Assembly: GCA_023091735.1 (NCBI GenBank)
Contig: JALKBU010000183.1
Span: 1-64,000, forward strand
From: Trichomonas tenax
Lineage: Eukaryota > Parabasalia > Trichomonadida > Trichomonadidae
DNA: 64,000 nucleotides
Direction: 5' to 3'
The number at the start of each line of letters is the position of its first letter. Position 1 is the first letter of the stretch. Below the pieces are notes generated by a model, which made no database searches, was not told where the DNA came from, and was given only the letters and a program-made list of their open reading frames with translations. A program made the translations under genes and the position numbers. Shown here piece by piece: positions 1 to 9,296 of this stretch.

Positions 1-319
1 AGTTAGTTTGTCATAAATTATTTTTGACGTTAATGATTTCATTAGTCCTTCATAAAATTCTTTTCCCTAATTTTTTTATTACCTGGTTATCTAGTAATTA
101 TTTTTTAACGATAATTTTCAAAATTTATGATTTTTTAATTCCCAAATGTAAGCGTAAGGGCTTTATTTTTAAAGGTTATTTATTAAGTTATGAATTAATT
201 ATTTATTAGGGAAATTATTTATAAATTTTGTTATTGTTGTTAGTATTCAAAATTTTATTAATTATATAGGGGGGACCCTAGCTTGTAAAACTAACTCTGT
301 CGGTAAATATAATATAAAA
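1..319. other. AT-rich stretch, no gene seen
   Basis: Very AT-rich sequence with only a short chance reading frame (24-209) of biased Phe/Ile/Leu composition and no recognisable domain. A short G/C-richer patch (aggggggaccc) lies around 268-279. I see no RNA gene or coding region that I can support. Confidence 0.5.
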
Positions 320-366
320 AGATGTTCGCATAATCCACGACTTCGCCGTGGATTATGCGAACATCT
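320..366. repeat. Perfect inverted repeat / hairpin (20-bp arms, 7-nt loop)
   Basis: Arms 320-339 and 347-366 are exact reverse complements around the loop acttcgc. The G/C content is well above the surrounding sequence. The hairpin sits just past the 3' end of the broken coiled-coil gene at 377-1379. It could be a structured RNA, a fold-back remnant of a mobile element or a cruciform; the sequence does not say which. Confidence 0.85.
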
Positions 367-376
367 CATTACTAAC

Positions 377-1379
377 TTAACTAATGAAATTCTGCAAGAA
401 TATCAAATTGGAAATTAACTCTTTTTGTGTGATTGGGAAAGTGAAGTTTATTTGATAGCAAGTTTGCTGTTGCGAGTATGCATTGCTGAGTCTGTCGTTA
501 GCGTTTTCAAGTTTGTTAACATTGGCAGATGTAGTTTTATCAGCAATAACATCATCAATTTCGGCGATAGCAGCAATTGCTGTATCATCAACTTGTTCTG
601 AATCAACTTCACCATTTGCTGTTTCCTCAACATGTTTGTTGATTTCTTCAAACTTAGCTGCCTCCTCGAACTCCTCTTCAACGGCTTCAAGGTAAGAGTG
701 AGCTGCGTTGAGCAGCATTTTTGTGCTTCTTCATCTCTTGTTCCTCTTGAAGTTTAGCAATCTTGGGCAGCGAGATCATCAGCCTTAGCAGATTGCTCCC
801 GAGAGGCCTTTTCATTTTCGTTTGTAGCATTTGTGAGTTCAATCTCCTTTGAAGCAATTTCTGCCTCAAGGGCATCGTTTCTGTGAGCGATTTCGTCTGC
901 CTTAACCTTCTCGTCAGCGATTTACTTTTCGAAATTTACAAGCTTCTCCTTGATTTCACCAAGCTTGTCTTCAACAACTGGTAAGTCCTCATGTTAGGAT
1001 TGTTTCTAAGATAAATGTTCCTCAGGCCCTTGTTGATTGAAACGTTGTCCTTGTCTTCGACTTCATCAATAAGTTCGATTTGCTTCTTGAGATCAGCGAT
1101 GGCTTGCTCAAGTTTCTTGTTATGCTTATGTTAGTTGTTGTTCTGTTCGTTCTTAGCTTGGATTTCAGTCTTGAGAACCACTATCTGCTTCTGAAGTTCC
1201 TCGTTGTTGTCTGGTGTCTGCTCGAGATTGTCAACCTCATTCTTAAGCTTAATATCGTGTGAGTTGCTTTCAATTGAATGCAATACAGCATGTTGCTCCT
1301 TGAGATTGTTGAGTTCCTGTTGAAGCTTAGAATCATTTTTGGCGTTCTTTGATTCGATTTCATCCTTCTTCACACACAC
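377..1379 (-). pseudogene. Decayed coiled-coil protein gene
   Basis: On the minus strand, 1379-1131 and 718-377 each encode Glu/Asn/Lys-rich heptad-like sequence (for example KLQQELNNLKEQHAVLHSIE and YLEAVEEEFEEAAKFEEI). Between them the same character continues in shifting frames (about 720-1130) with internal stops. This is the pattern expected of one long coiled-coil gene broken by several frameshifts and stops. Composition is G/C-richer than the flanks, as for a once-expressed gene. Trichomonad genomes have many long coiled-coil proteins annotated as inclusion-protein-like; membership is inference. No intact start or full frame remains. Confidence 0.6.
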
Positions 1380-1384
1380 AAATG

Positions 1385-1451
1385 AGCCCGCGCTGCTGAG
1401 GAAAGCTCAGCTTCGGGCTAGGATTAATGAGCCCAAGCCTCCTGGGCTTGG
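1385..1451. repeat. Two adjacent GC-rich hairpins
   Basis: Hairpin one: agcccg (1385-1390) pairs with cgggct (1414-1419) and gctgag (1395-1400) with ctcagc (1406-1411). Hairpin two: ccaagcc (1433-1439) pairs with ggcttgg (1445-1451) around a 5-nt loop. They lie at the 5' side of the broken coiled-coil gene, mirroring the hairpin at 320-366 on its other side. Confidence 0.6.
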
Positions 1452-1545
1452 TCTTATTCTTCTTAGCCTGATGTTATAACGGGATTTTATCATTTGTGGA
1501 TTAAGTTTAATTTTAAAAATATATTATTTTTTAATTATAGAGTAA

Positions 1546-1788
1546 ATGGATAGGGTAGATGTTGGTTGCCAAACAATGTCATTTGCAGATAAAATTGATG
1601 TTGAAAATTTCGTTTTACGTGAATTTCCAAACAAACACGAAATATTGGTTTCTGAATTATCAGAAGCTTATTTTGAAATTTTCGGGATTCGTAAATTTTA
1701 TGAAGAATTTAAAAAGGATTTGAAAAAGTCGATGAGATATAAACCACGTTCAATAAACAAGGTCATATATGTTGTACGATTGGTTTAG
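1546..1788 (+). CDS. Small hypothetical protein (80 aa), possible element remnant
   Basis: An ATG-started frame of 80 residues with balanced composition (motifs ENFVLREFPNKHEILVSEL and FKKDLKKSMRYKP) reads more like real protein than chance AT-rich coding. No family is recognised. It lies at the head of a block of small broken ORFs (1546-4051) that may be a dead mobile element, and a short ORF at 2203-2334 carries a vaguely similar basic KKDLRK segment. It may be a fragment of a longer lost gene. Confidence 0.35.
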   Translation: MDRVDVGCQTMSFADKIDVENFVLREFPNKHEILVSELSEAYFEIFGIRKFYEEFKKDLKKSMRYKPRSINKVIYVVRLV

Positions 1789-1960
1789 AAACAGTTTGTT
1801 ATTTTTGTTTTTGGTTAATTTAGCTGTCGAGATGAGGTTTTAGGGTCATTTATGTTGAATTTTTGATGAAAATCATTGATTTTCGGGCAAAAATGAAAAG
1901 TGCACCAGGTGCATCGAGTTGATTTATTTTAATTTAAATTACTTTTCAAAATTTGAGGAT

Positions 1961-2163
1961 TTACTGCTGTAAATAAGGGGTTGAAAAAGTGCACCAGTCT
2001 CTTCTTGTTACATCAATTCCTTCATTACCAATAGATTTAGTTGCAGCAAATTTATTCTTTAATTCACCTAAAAAGTTCATGTTTTTGGTGCAAATTGACC
2101 AACTAATTTCACGGCGTACGGTAATGCGAATTTTCCAACTGCTTTAACTATTGGCGCAAACAT
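1961..2163 (-). pseudogene. Two tiny overlapping ORFs (28 and 39 aa), viral-like remnant
   Basis: Minus strand 2163-2077 encodes a 28-residue hydrophobic/basic peptide beginning MFAPIVKAVGKFALPYAV. Its TGA overlaps the ATG of the next frame (ATGA), which runs 2080-1961 for 39 residues beginning MNFLGELKNKFAATKSIG. Short hydrophobic Ala/Val/Lys peptides and stop-start overlaps are typical of compact virus-like elements such as Maverick/Polintons, which are abundant in trichomonads. The link to Mavericks is inference from style, not from a recognised capsid, polymerase or integrase motif. Confidence 0.3.
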
Positions 2164-2202
2164 TTAATTAAGATAAAAAATAGTTATTTTTAATAAAAGT
2201 AA

Positions 2203-2334
2203 ATGAATTTGGATGAAATAAATAAATTTATTGATAATTTACATTTCAAAACTTTTGATAGAGTTTGGACAAACGTTAAAAATAGATTTCCTGAAATAAC
2301 GAAAAAGGATTTAAGGAAAATCAGTAAATATTGA
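2203..2334 (+). CDS. Short ORF (43 aa), probable fragment
   Basis: A 43-residue ATG frame (contains FDRVWTNVKNRFPEITKKDL) with protein-like composition. It opens the other way from the remnants on either side. It is too short to classify; it may be the N-terminal piece of a lost DNA-binding or integrase-type protein of the dead element in this block. Function unknown. Confidence 0.25.
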   Translation: MNLDEINKFIDNLHFKTFDRVWTNVKNRFPEITKKDLRKISKY

Positions 2335-2460
2335 AAATGTAGATAACTTTTCCTTAGGCTTTGTTGACATCTTATAACCATATTTAGCCAAATCATAATA
2401 TTTTTTACCTGGTGCAATCTCATATTTCCACGGATTATTTTTATCAGCTGTTGGTGTATA
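2330..2460 (-). pseudogene. Coding remnant, unknown
   Basis: The minus strand reads without a stop through about 43 residues of protein-like sequence (YTPTADKNNPWKYEIAPGKK, then YYDLAKYGYKMSTKPKEK). There is no start codon and the frame breaks upstream. It overlaps the end of the plus-strand ORF at 2203-2334 by 5 bases. Taken as a decayed gene fragment. Confidence 0.35.
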
Positions 2461-3039
2461 TGTAGATTATCAATAGTCTAACGTTTTTCCATTTAATAAA
2501 AATAAAAAAATCATATTAATATAAATTATAGGTATTATTTCAACCAATGTTATTTTTAAATAATATGGATTCAATAAATGTATGTATTGCAAAATTAATA
2601 ATTGCTGAGAATTTGCGTCGATATATAATTTATCATGTTATCTGGGAGATTTATATTTGTTCCATATTTCATTAATGGTTTCAGAAATGTTTAATTGGTA
2701 TAACATATATTGTAATTGCTATCGAGAATATCTTGAAAAAATAAATATTGTAGATAAATTTGATTTAAGATTTGTTGATAATGCTTTCCAAAAATGTATT
2801 AATACAAAAAAATGAAAATTGTATATGATGGCATTTGGTCTTAAATCTAAGATTTGAAATTCTTTAACAGCAATACATATGTTTTGTTGTTGCTAATGAA
2901 TTTACACTCCATTTTTAATAGAATGATAGTAGAATAGATTCAATAATTACATTTTTTCCCTAGAATATATTTCAATTTGGTAAAATATATTGAATTAAAC
3001 AAAGTTAAGTTTATAGAAATCGGTGAAATACTATGTAAA

Positions 3040-3640
3040 GCAGATTGGTGGGTAATATACATACATAAGTTATCTCATATTTTGCCAAATGTCTTGTGTC
3101 GGGACCATTACAGAAACATATAGCATAATCAAAATATTGGTCACGTTCAACAAAATTAGCATGGGCAACAGCATCAGGAACTCATGTGTTATCAATATTA
3201 ACTTTAATATCTTCCATAATTATATATTTACGATTTTTAATTGAATTATATCGTTAGTAGAACCAGTTGTTGTTTTAGAAAATTTTACGATACCCTTTGC
3301 TGTATTATTTATCTGAATAAATTGATGTGAAAAACATTCTGAAGGATTTTAGTAAATATACCATCAATTTGTTCATCTTCTCTTATTAGCTTATAATCCT
3401 TAACTTTTTCTGGGTTTATTGAACATCATACTAATCTCTTAGATCTTGGATAAAACTTCAATTCAAGTTCACCGATAATTTTATTAACAAACATATCGAA
3501 AGCCTGTAAACACAAAAGATCTTCAATAGGAACATTAAGTTCAAAGCTCACTCCCTCATATCCGTTATTTTCTTTGAAATCCATTAAATCAACGTATATT
3601 CCAGCAATAGATGCAGAAACATTTTCAACGTTTTCATATA
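3040..3640 (-). pseudogene. Decayed gene remnant(s), unknown, possibly Maverick-like
   Basis: From about 3590 downwards the minus strand encodes protein-like sequence (LMDFKENNGYEGVSFELNVP, then LCLQAFDMFVNKIIGELELK), a TGA, then SINPEKVKDYKLIREDEQID, a frameshift, and FSKTTTGSTNDIIQLKIVNI ending in TAA. A second frame starts at ATG 3217 (MEDIKVNIDNT), is interrupted by TGA, and continues VPDAVAHANFVERDQYFDYA. These look like two adjacent genes with single-base decay. No family is recognised with confidence. Confidence 0.4.
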
Positions 3641-3793
3641 ATGAATGTGTATATTTCTTAGCCTTTTTCTCATTCTGTGGTTTGATATACTTCTTAACTA
3701 AAACGTTAAAATTATATAAAAATAAATTTTTATTTTTATTAAATGGGATTAATAATTTTGCTGTTTATTATAGTTGTATATTTCTGGAAAAAA

Positions 3794-4051
3794 TCAAGCG
3801 TGTAACACCAAATCACATTCGTTAAGTTTCAATATGATATTATTTAAGATAGTTATAACTTTATTTTTCTTAGCACATTTTAGTTCAGAAATATTTTCAT
3901 GAGCACATCCAGTAATTTTCAAAAGATTTTTATAAATAGTATATAATTTATATTTGACATTTTCTTCATCATCTACTTTAGGATTTCCACCAATGAAAAT
4001 TTCATTAAATTGTTCCTGTGTTAAATTAAGAAGATTTTGAGTTGTTGTCAT
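3794..4051 (-). CDS. Small hypothetical protein (85 aa)
   Basis: Complete ATG-to-stop frame of 85 residues, start MTTTQNLLNLTQEQFNEIFI, with protein-like composition and two Cys. It lies at the end of the degenerate block, just before the TIR element. No domain is recognised. It may be a surviving small gene or the end of the decayed element. Confidence 0.35.
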   Translation of the reverse strand: MTTTQNLLNLTQEQFNEIFIGGNPKVDDEENVKYKLYTIYKNLLKITGCAHENISELKCAKKNKVITILNNIILKLNECDLVLHA

Positions 4052-4447
4052 AATTATTTATTAGAAGAAAAAAAATATATTACTTTTTTCATAACATATA
4101 AAAATATTTTTTTATTTTACAAATTTATGGCTCCACTTTTTTTTCTCGTTTACTCTTTTGAGTTTTGCGATTTTTAACGAGTAACCCCCTTCCTGCACGA
4201 ATCTGACGAAAAATTTACGTGCTTTTTGTGGTGCTGATTCTAGTGATGCAATCTGTTTCATGATCTTAGCAAGATATTACTTAATCATGATATGATTACA
4301 AACAGAAACCCATTACAAATCATTAATGGTCTTCTGTTATGAATCTCTTTGATGATTATAACAAATACATCTCACTATTATAGCGTTCGCTCGCTTATTT
4401 TTGTTAGAGTTCCCCTAGAAAAATCAAAAAATAGAAAAGAAAAAATA

Positions 4448-4517
4448 TGCTACGCGCAGGAGTCAAACGACATTCATTTGCTCATACATCGAGCATACCT
4501 AACGTTATGCAACCTCA
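4448..4517 (-). other. tRNA-like sequence inside TIR element copy 1
   Basis: On the minus strand the segment has an A-box-like region (GCATAACGTTAGGTATGC, able to form a 4-bp D-stem), a 5-bp stem TGCTC/GAGCA around a 7-nt loop GATGTAT, a B-box-like GTTTGACTCC, and ends GCGTAGCA followed by TATTTTTTC, a Pol III-type T run. The acceptor and T stems do not pair, and loop position 33 is A rather than T, so it is not a working tRNA. It could be a decayed tRNA or an internal Pol III promoter. Confidence 0.35.
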
Positions 4518-4547
4518 AGTTCACATTAAATTTGCTCATTGGTAACA

Positions 4548-4635
4548 TTACATATCAAATTTTCAACTTTACATGACAAATATCAGATAATTCGTGTCGA
4601 AAATAGTGACTTTCGTTATTTTACATGTCAAAATT
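4548..4635. promoter_or_regulatory. Cluster of TTTACATGNCAAA motifs inside the TIR element
   Basis: Three related motifs: attacatatcaaatt (about 4548-4562), tttacatgacaaat (about 4568-4581) and ttttacatgtcaaaat (about 4618-4633). The same motif is clustered upstream of several genes in this window, and the same three copies are kept in the second element. A role in transcription is inference. Confidence 0.4.
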
Positions 4636-5174
4636 CGCCGAAATCTCATGGAGGCATCGAGATCCTCAAGTTAAATAGACAAACAAATGCTATAAACATA
4701 CTCAGCACCCCTGAAAAGCATGTAAATATCTTATTAAAATAAATGGAAATACTAAATAAGTTAAATTATTGCTTTTTTAAAAATACAAAAACAGAGTCTC
4801 ATATTCTTAAAATAATAATCTATAATCACACTGTTTATGAATGTATTAATTATAATTGATTTTGTTAATATAATTATAAATTCTGCGATTTAATATGTGC
4901 TACATCTATATTATTAACATGCAGTTATACCTACAATAGATAAGAGAAGAGAAGAGCTTCCATCATCTTCCAATACAAGATAGTGTTTGTTTAAGCAAAA
5001 CCATATTGGATGAGCGGCTTGGTCTTTGTTTGCAGAGTTATTATTGATACCACTGTAAACAGAACCCCAGAAAGGCACGTAAATGTTTTATCAGATCTGA
5101 TCTATAGTGGGGTCACTCGTTAAAAATCGCAAAACTCAAAAGAGTAAACGAGAAAAAAAAATCAAGGCATTTAT

Positions 5175-5560
5175 AGAAAACCATTAATAAATCACTACCA
5201 TAAGAATTTTAATTATTAATTAAACAATATATTTTAATAACAAATTATAAGAATTTAGTAAAATTTCGATATCAATTATAGTGAAATTGTTTATTTTAAA
5301 TATATTGGAGAAATTATGATTATGGATATTCTCAGATTGCTGATTCTTTGAGTTAGCCAAATTTTGGACTCCCATGGTAAATCACAATCTGTATACTACT
5401 AAAATTAAGATTGAATAATACTCTTGTGATTATTTTTATATTTAAAAAGTTGATAATCAATTTGAATTAAAATTTAATATCGAAAATAATAATAGATAAT
5501 AAAAATCATCAAATTTCAATAACAAAAAAATAGTTTTGACTTTTTTCATTCTAAAAAATA
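5175..5560. other. Intergenic, promoter side of the next gene
   Basis: AT-rich spacer. The only signal I can support is an initiator-like TCATTCTAAA starting at 5546, 15 bases before the ATG at 5561. Confidence 0.5.
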
Positions 5561-6862
5561 ATGTTTTCGCCGCAAAATCAAGTTAGAATCATTTCTAAAT
5601 CGACAACATTCTATCCGATCGATTCAAGAGGTGATGTCGGCCTTACTCTAATCAATTCTATTGCTTATCTGCAGGAAAACTTCAGAGAAGCTGTCGAATC
5701 TTTCACTGCTGAAGACCAAATTGTTGTTTTACAAATGTGGAATGGTCTTCTTTTCTCAATTACGTCGCCGAAAATGTTTTCAGAAGAAATTCTTCGTTTC
5801 ATTCTTCAGATCATCAAAGATACAGCAACTTTCTTATTCGGACCTCATTTCGAGAATAACATGTCAAACAACATCTCTCAGACCCTCAGAGAGCTGTACG
5901 CGAAATATCTCGAGAAATTCTTCTCTCTAGCGAACAAAGACTACAAATATATCTTAATGATTCCTCCAATGGATTTCACATACGCAAAACTCACAAACTC
6001 GCTCAAAGATTATGTTAAGAACGATCTCGTGAACATAAATGAAACTTTCGTCGAAGGAATTATTTTTAGAAATCACACAATCATTTCAAGATTCTCGCGC
6101 GGTGACAATCCAGTACTCGAAATGTCCGATATTTTCCAGCTTTGTCTGTTAGAACAAGTTGTTTACTATGATGACGTTGAAATAACAACATTGAATTTGA
6201 ACCATCTTAAAATTCACTTGAAGAGCGAAGGGCAGATTCAATCTTTCATTGTTTCTTCAGGAAAATGCGGTTCTTGTGTTGTTATTATCATCAGCAATAT
6301 AAATCAAATCAAACAAGAAGATAAAGATCGTCTTACTAAAGTCGGAAACCAAATAAATCAGATTGTACTCTCTACATTCGGCGAACAAAGCATTTTACCG
6401 GAATCTTTCCAAATCACAGGACTTCTTCATTACATTCTCATTAACAGAGCAACAGGTGAAATATACGAAACTCAGCATCAGTTTAAGAACCAGCAGGATC
6501 CAAAATGGGCTGCTTTGAAAGAACAATTGAAATACAAGATGTCAAGCATTGCTATGCAAGCTCTGATATCAGGAAGTCCATCTGTGATCAGGAACGAAAT
6601 GATTTTCCAATACACCTACGATTTAATATTTGTTAATAAGAAACAGAAAGAGGTTGTTCCTAAGAACATGCAGCCGATTGTGTTCAGTGACAGAAGTGAA
6701 CTTTCATGGAAACAGATTACGAATGACTTTGTTTCGGAGGACAACGTAACTTGTTACGAAATGTTGACTGTTTATCTCGGTGTCATGAACACCGCTGATG
6801 TCATTAAGGCGAATGCGCACTTGTTTAAGACCATTACTGGTACTAAGAAGCTCATTGAATGA
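5561..6862 (+). CDS. Possible longin-type trafficking protein (Mon1/Ccz1/HPS-like), uncertain
   Basis: 433 residues, soluble, no signal peptide or membrane segment. The N-terminal ~120 residues (RGDVGLTLINSIAYLQENF, then AEDQIVVLQMWNGLLFSITS) alternate beta-rich and helical stretches like the first longin domain of the Mon1/Ccz1/Fuzzy/Intu/HPS group. A second beta-rich block (FVEGIIFRNHTIISRFSRGD) around residues 160-180 and a third around 230-250 (GSCVVIIISNINQIKQEDKD) would suit a three-longin layout. In other eukaryotes these proteins act as Rab guanine-nucleotide exchange complexes on endosomes. The match is one of pattern, not of signature motifs; a lineage-specific protein is equally possible. 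Start supported by the initiator-like TCATTCT 15 bases upstream; stop is TGA. Confidence 0.4.
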   Translation: MFSPQNQVRIISKSTTFYPIDSRGDVGLTLINSIAYLQENFREAVESFTAEDQIVVLQMWNGLLFSITSPKMFSEEILRFILQIIKDTATFLFGPHFENNMSNNISQTLRELYAKYLEKFFSLANKDYKYILMIPPMDFTYAKLTNSLKDYVKNDLVNINETFVEGIIFRNHTIISRFSRGDNPVLEMSDIFQLCLLEQVVYYDDVEITTLNLNHLKIHLKSEGQIQSFIVSSGKCGSCVVIIISNINQIKQEDKDRLTKVGNQINQIVLSTFGEQSILPESFQITGLLHYILINRATGEIYETQHQFKNQQDPKWAALKEQLKYKMSSIAMQALISGSPSVIRNEMIFQYTYDLIFVNKKQKEVVPKNMQPIVFSDRSELSWKQITNDFVSEDNVTCYEMLTVYLGVMNTADVIKANAHLFKTITGTKKLIE

Positions 6863-7472
6863 AATTTATATCTTGTTTTTTTTATTATTAAAATCAAACT
6901 CTCTTATAGTTACAGTTTAATCCCCTTATCAATCGATACACAAATGCATAGTCTTGGATCATATTTGAACAAATTGTGTTATACCTCGATAATAATAATG
7001 GGTTCCACTTCTAAGGTCATGGATGTATTCACATTTATAGTTGATTCATTTGTTTGTCAAATACCAAGTCTTAATAAACCATTATAAAATTAGAATAAAA
7101 TCATTAAATAAGAACCAATGTTTGATCAAAGAAAAATGATTTGAAGCTAAAATTAATTATTGTCAACTATTTTGTTTTCGAGAAATATCTTTAAAAATTG
7201 AATTTTTGATGAATTTGACAAATTTTTCATATATATTAAAACTTATTAAAAATTTTCTAATTAAAAACCCTTTTGTATTTAGAGATAACTTAAGATTTTA
7301 TCTCGATTTATCTCGTTTATCCACGTTTTCTTTTTTTGAATTGATTTTGCGGTTAGGTACAAAAATGTTTCTTATACTCTAAATCAAGTGATGAATATGA
7401 AAACAGCTAAAATCGCATTGACAATTTGCCACTTTACAAAACGATACGGGAAATTTAGCGGTTTGCCACTAA
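6863..7472. other. Intergenic, no gene seen
   Basis: AT-rich spacer between two plus-strand genes. A frame opening at 7388 is in a different phase from the following gene and is not supported. Close to the next ATG are repeated gccact-type words (7431 and 7467 area) that resemble a weak initiator. Confidence 0.45.
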
Positions 7473-8198
7473 ATGCTCTCGTTATTAGCTGTCCGCTCCA
7501 TTACGAGACCATCGATTGTAGAGGCTTCTTCGCAGAAGCAGTACTACTACGATGCCAACGGCAAGACAGAATACTACTATTACGAAGAGGATTACGATCC
7601 TCTCTTTGTCAAACCAAAGAGAATGCCTCCCACTCACTACTCTCTAGAAGAAAATTACATCGATGAAGATGAAATTCCATATGAATCAAACGACGATTTT
7701 ATTGAATACGAATACGTTGATTACAATGAATACGACGGCCAAGATCTTCAATTTAATGGACCTTTCATTTCTGAAGATGACGGAAAGGTTGAATACGCTT
7801 TCATGCGTGGTGACGATCTTGAATCTAACGACATGGGAAAGGTAGAGTACGCCTTCATGCGCGGTGATGAACCAGAGGCCAATGACATGGGAAAGGTTGA
7901 ATACGCTTTCATGCGTGGAGATGATCTCGAAACAAACGATGAGGGCAAAGTTGAGTACGCTTTCATGCGCGGTGATGAGCCAGAGGCCAATGACATGGGA
8001 AAGGTTGAGTACGCTTTCATGAGAGGCGACGAACCAGAATCCAATGATGCTGGAAAGGTCGAATACGCTTTCATGGTTGCTGACGAACCAGAGGCAAACG
8101 ACGAAGGCAAGGTCGAATACGCTTTCATGGTTGCTGACGAACCAGAGGCAAACGACGAAGGCAAGGTCGAATACGCTTTCATGACAGCTGATGAATAA
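7473..8198 (+). CDS. Acidic protein with eight 18-residue tandem repeats
   Basis: 241 residues. The N-terminus (MLSLLAVRSITRPSIVEASS) is short, basic and hydroxylated and resembles the ML(S/T/A)...R hydrogenosomal targeting style of trichomonads; a weak secretory signal is an alternative. Residues 20-100 are rich in Tyr, Asp and Glu. From about residue 102 to the end there are eight copies of an 18-residue unit, consensus GKVEYAFMRGDEPEANDM; the last three have VAD/TAD in place of RGD. Five copies therefore contain an RGD tripeptide. No family recognised. The start is fixed by a TAA immediately before the ATG in the same frame. Confidence 0.6.
   Translation: MLSLLAVRSITRPSIVEASSQKQYYYDANGKTEYYYYEEDYDPLFVKPKRMPPTHYSLEENYIDEDEIPYESNDDFIEYEYVDYNEYDGQDLQFNGPFISEDDGKVEYAFMRGDDLESNDMGKVEYAFMRGDEPEANDMGKVEYAFMRGDDLETNDEGKVEYAFMRGDEPEANDMGKVEYAFMRGDEPESNDAGKVEYAFMVADEPEANDEGKVEYAFMVADEPEANDEGKVEYAFMTADE
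7786..8198 (+). repeat. 54-bp tandem repeat array within the acidic protein gene
   Basis: Seven full units and one partial unit of 54 bp, coding GKVEYAFM(R/V/T)(G/A)D(E/D)(P/L)E(A/S/T)ND. The last two full units (from about 8058) are nearly identical at the DNA level, showing recent duplication, whereas earlier units differ at synonymous sites. The antisense strand is also open across the array (8212-7748), a by-product of the repeat. Confidence 0.85.
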
Positions 8199-8363
8199 GT
8201 GTAATTATTCAAATTTAAGATTTTACAACATCTTTGTACCCTGCTGTTTATCAGCGTTCCAGTAAATCCTAAAGATTTCTATAAAAAAATTAATTGATTT
8301 TTCATTAAATAATTATAATGAAAAAAAAATTTTAGTTACATATATATTAAACAAAGTTTGTTT

Positions 8364-9296
8364 TTAGATTTCAAATGATATGTCAAAGGAGAGCATAACA
8401 GGGCGATGATCGGAGAATTGATTTTCAAATCTGCAATATTTCAAGAAAACTGGTTTTACACGTTTGTTCTGTGTCTTGACAAGAATTCTATCGGTATATG
8501 ATGGGGTGCGACGTTTAGAAGATGTATCATAATTATCTGTGTCTGGATCATATTTATATGTTGGATGGAATGTAATTTCGGCTTCATCATACATCTGAAG
8601 TTGTGGGTTCTCTCTCTGGGCTCTTTTGAGCTGATCTTTTGCAAGTAAATCAGATATTAAGTTTTTGTTAATTTTCTCAATAACATTTTCATATGAATCA
8701 TCAATACGATAGTTTAAGTCACCCTGGAACACTGTGTAGTCATCTGCATGTGTTGAGTTATCAACTTCAATCCACATAAGATTTCGCTGTTGATATTCTT
8801 CATCATATGCTTGAAGATGGTTTCCAATGAATGAAATAACTCTTGTTTCATGATTTAACTTGATTGACGCTGTGGTTTTGACTGAAGCCTTATTAGGAGG
8901 CATGATTCCGTTTGTTACTGTTCTAACGCCGCCAAAGAAGAAATATGAAGTGTCTATATCAGAAATTTCTATGTTTGACGATTCACACTTCAGTAAAAAC
9001 AATGCAACACCGCCAAAATTATTCATTTGTATCGGAAAATACTTTAATGGAGCAAAAACTGATGTGATTTTGTCTTTCCACAGTCCAAAGTACTTTGCAT
9101 TACCAAGTTCTTCCGTCTCTGGTGTTGGCGCAATTTCTTCTAAGCTGATTGATATCAAATCCGGCTGATTCTGTGTTGTATTGGCGAAAATTATGTCAAT
9201 AATGGAATTGGGAATGTTAGAAGCGCAATTCCATGTCAAAACATTAATCACAATGTTACTTTTCAGCATCGAAAATTTTGTTAAAGAGGGTCTCAT
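8364..9296 (-). CDS. Inositol polyphosphate 5-phosphatase (IPPc domain)
   Basis: 310 residues, almost entirely a catalytic 5-phosphatase domain of the endonuclease/exonuclease/phosphatase fold, which removes the 5-phosphate from inositol phosphates or phosphoinositides. Seen in order: LTWNCA (20-25), metal-site Glu in SLEE (51-54), GNHLQAYDEE (159-168, the usual TxHL(A/Q) site), FQGDLNYRI (190-198, the WxGDxNxR motif), TPSYTDRIL (264-272, the P(A/S)W(C/T)DR(I/V)L motif with Tyr for Trp) and the catalytic SDHRPV (295-300). No SAC, SH2, C2 or membrane domain is attached, so localisation must come from partners. Divergent from the next gene with only 26 bp between start codons. MLKSN (residue 10) is an alternative start. 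Confidence 0.92.
   Translation of the reverse strand: MRPSLTKFSMLKSNIVINVLTWNCASNIPNSIIDIIFANTTQNQPDLISISLEEIAPTPETEELGNAKYFGLWKDKITSVFAPLKYFPIQMNNFGGVALFLLKCESSNIEISDIDTSYFFFGGVRTVTNGIMPPNKASVKTTASIKLNHETRVISFIGNHLQAYDEEYQQRNLMWIEVDNSTHADDYTVFQGDLNYRIDDSYENVIEKINKNLISDLLAKDQLKRAQRENPQLQMYDEAEITFHPTYKYDPDTDNYDTSSKRRTPSYTDRILVKTQNKRVKPVFLKYCRFENQFSDHRPVMLSFDISFEI

Larger units (their letters stand above)
4129..5168. mobile_element. Non-autonomous TIR element, copy 1 (long form)
   Basis: The left end from 4137 and the right end back from 5160 are inverted copies: about 50 bp nearly perfect (one mismatch: ...gcgatttttaacgagtaacccc against its complement), then further matching to roughly 105 bp, including ATTTACGTGC near both ends. 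A shorter relative lies at 40217-40899. No transposase ORF is present, so it is MITE-like. A possible 6-bp target duplication ATTTAT flanks it (4123-4128, 5169-5174), but the exact outer edge is uncertain. Relative to the other copy it carries about 340 extra bases (about 4735-5075) bordered by a short repeat of the cccctgaaaagcacgtaaat type. Long TIRs recall Mutator-like elements; superfamily unproven. Confidence 0.8.

Noticed and set aside
4349..4742. Two overlapping ORFs inside TIR element copy 1
   Set aside because: They overlap the tRNA-like and motif regions, differ in the other copy and have no protein-like character.
7748..8212. 154-codon open frame antisense to the tandem repeat
   Set aside because: It exists only because the 54-bp repeat happens to lack stops in that frame; outside the array it ends at once and has no start context.
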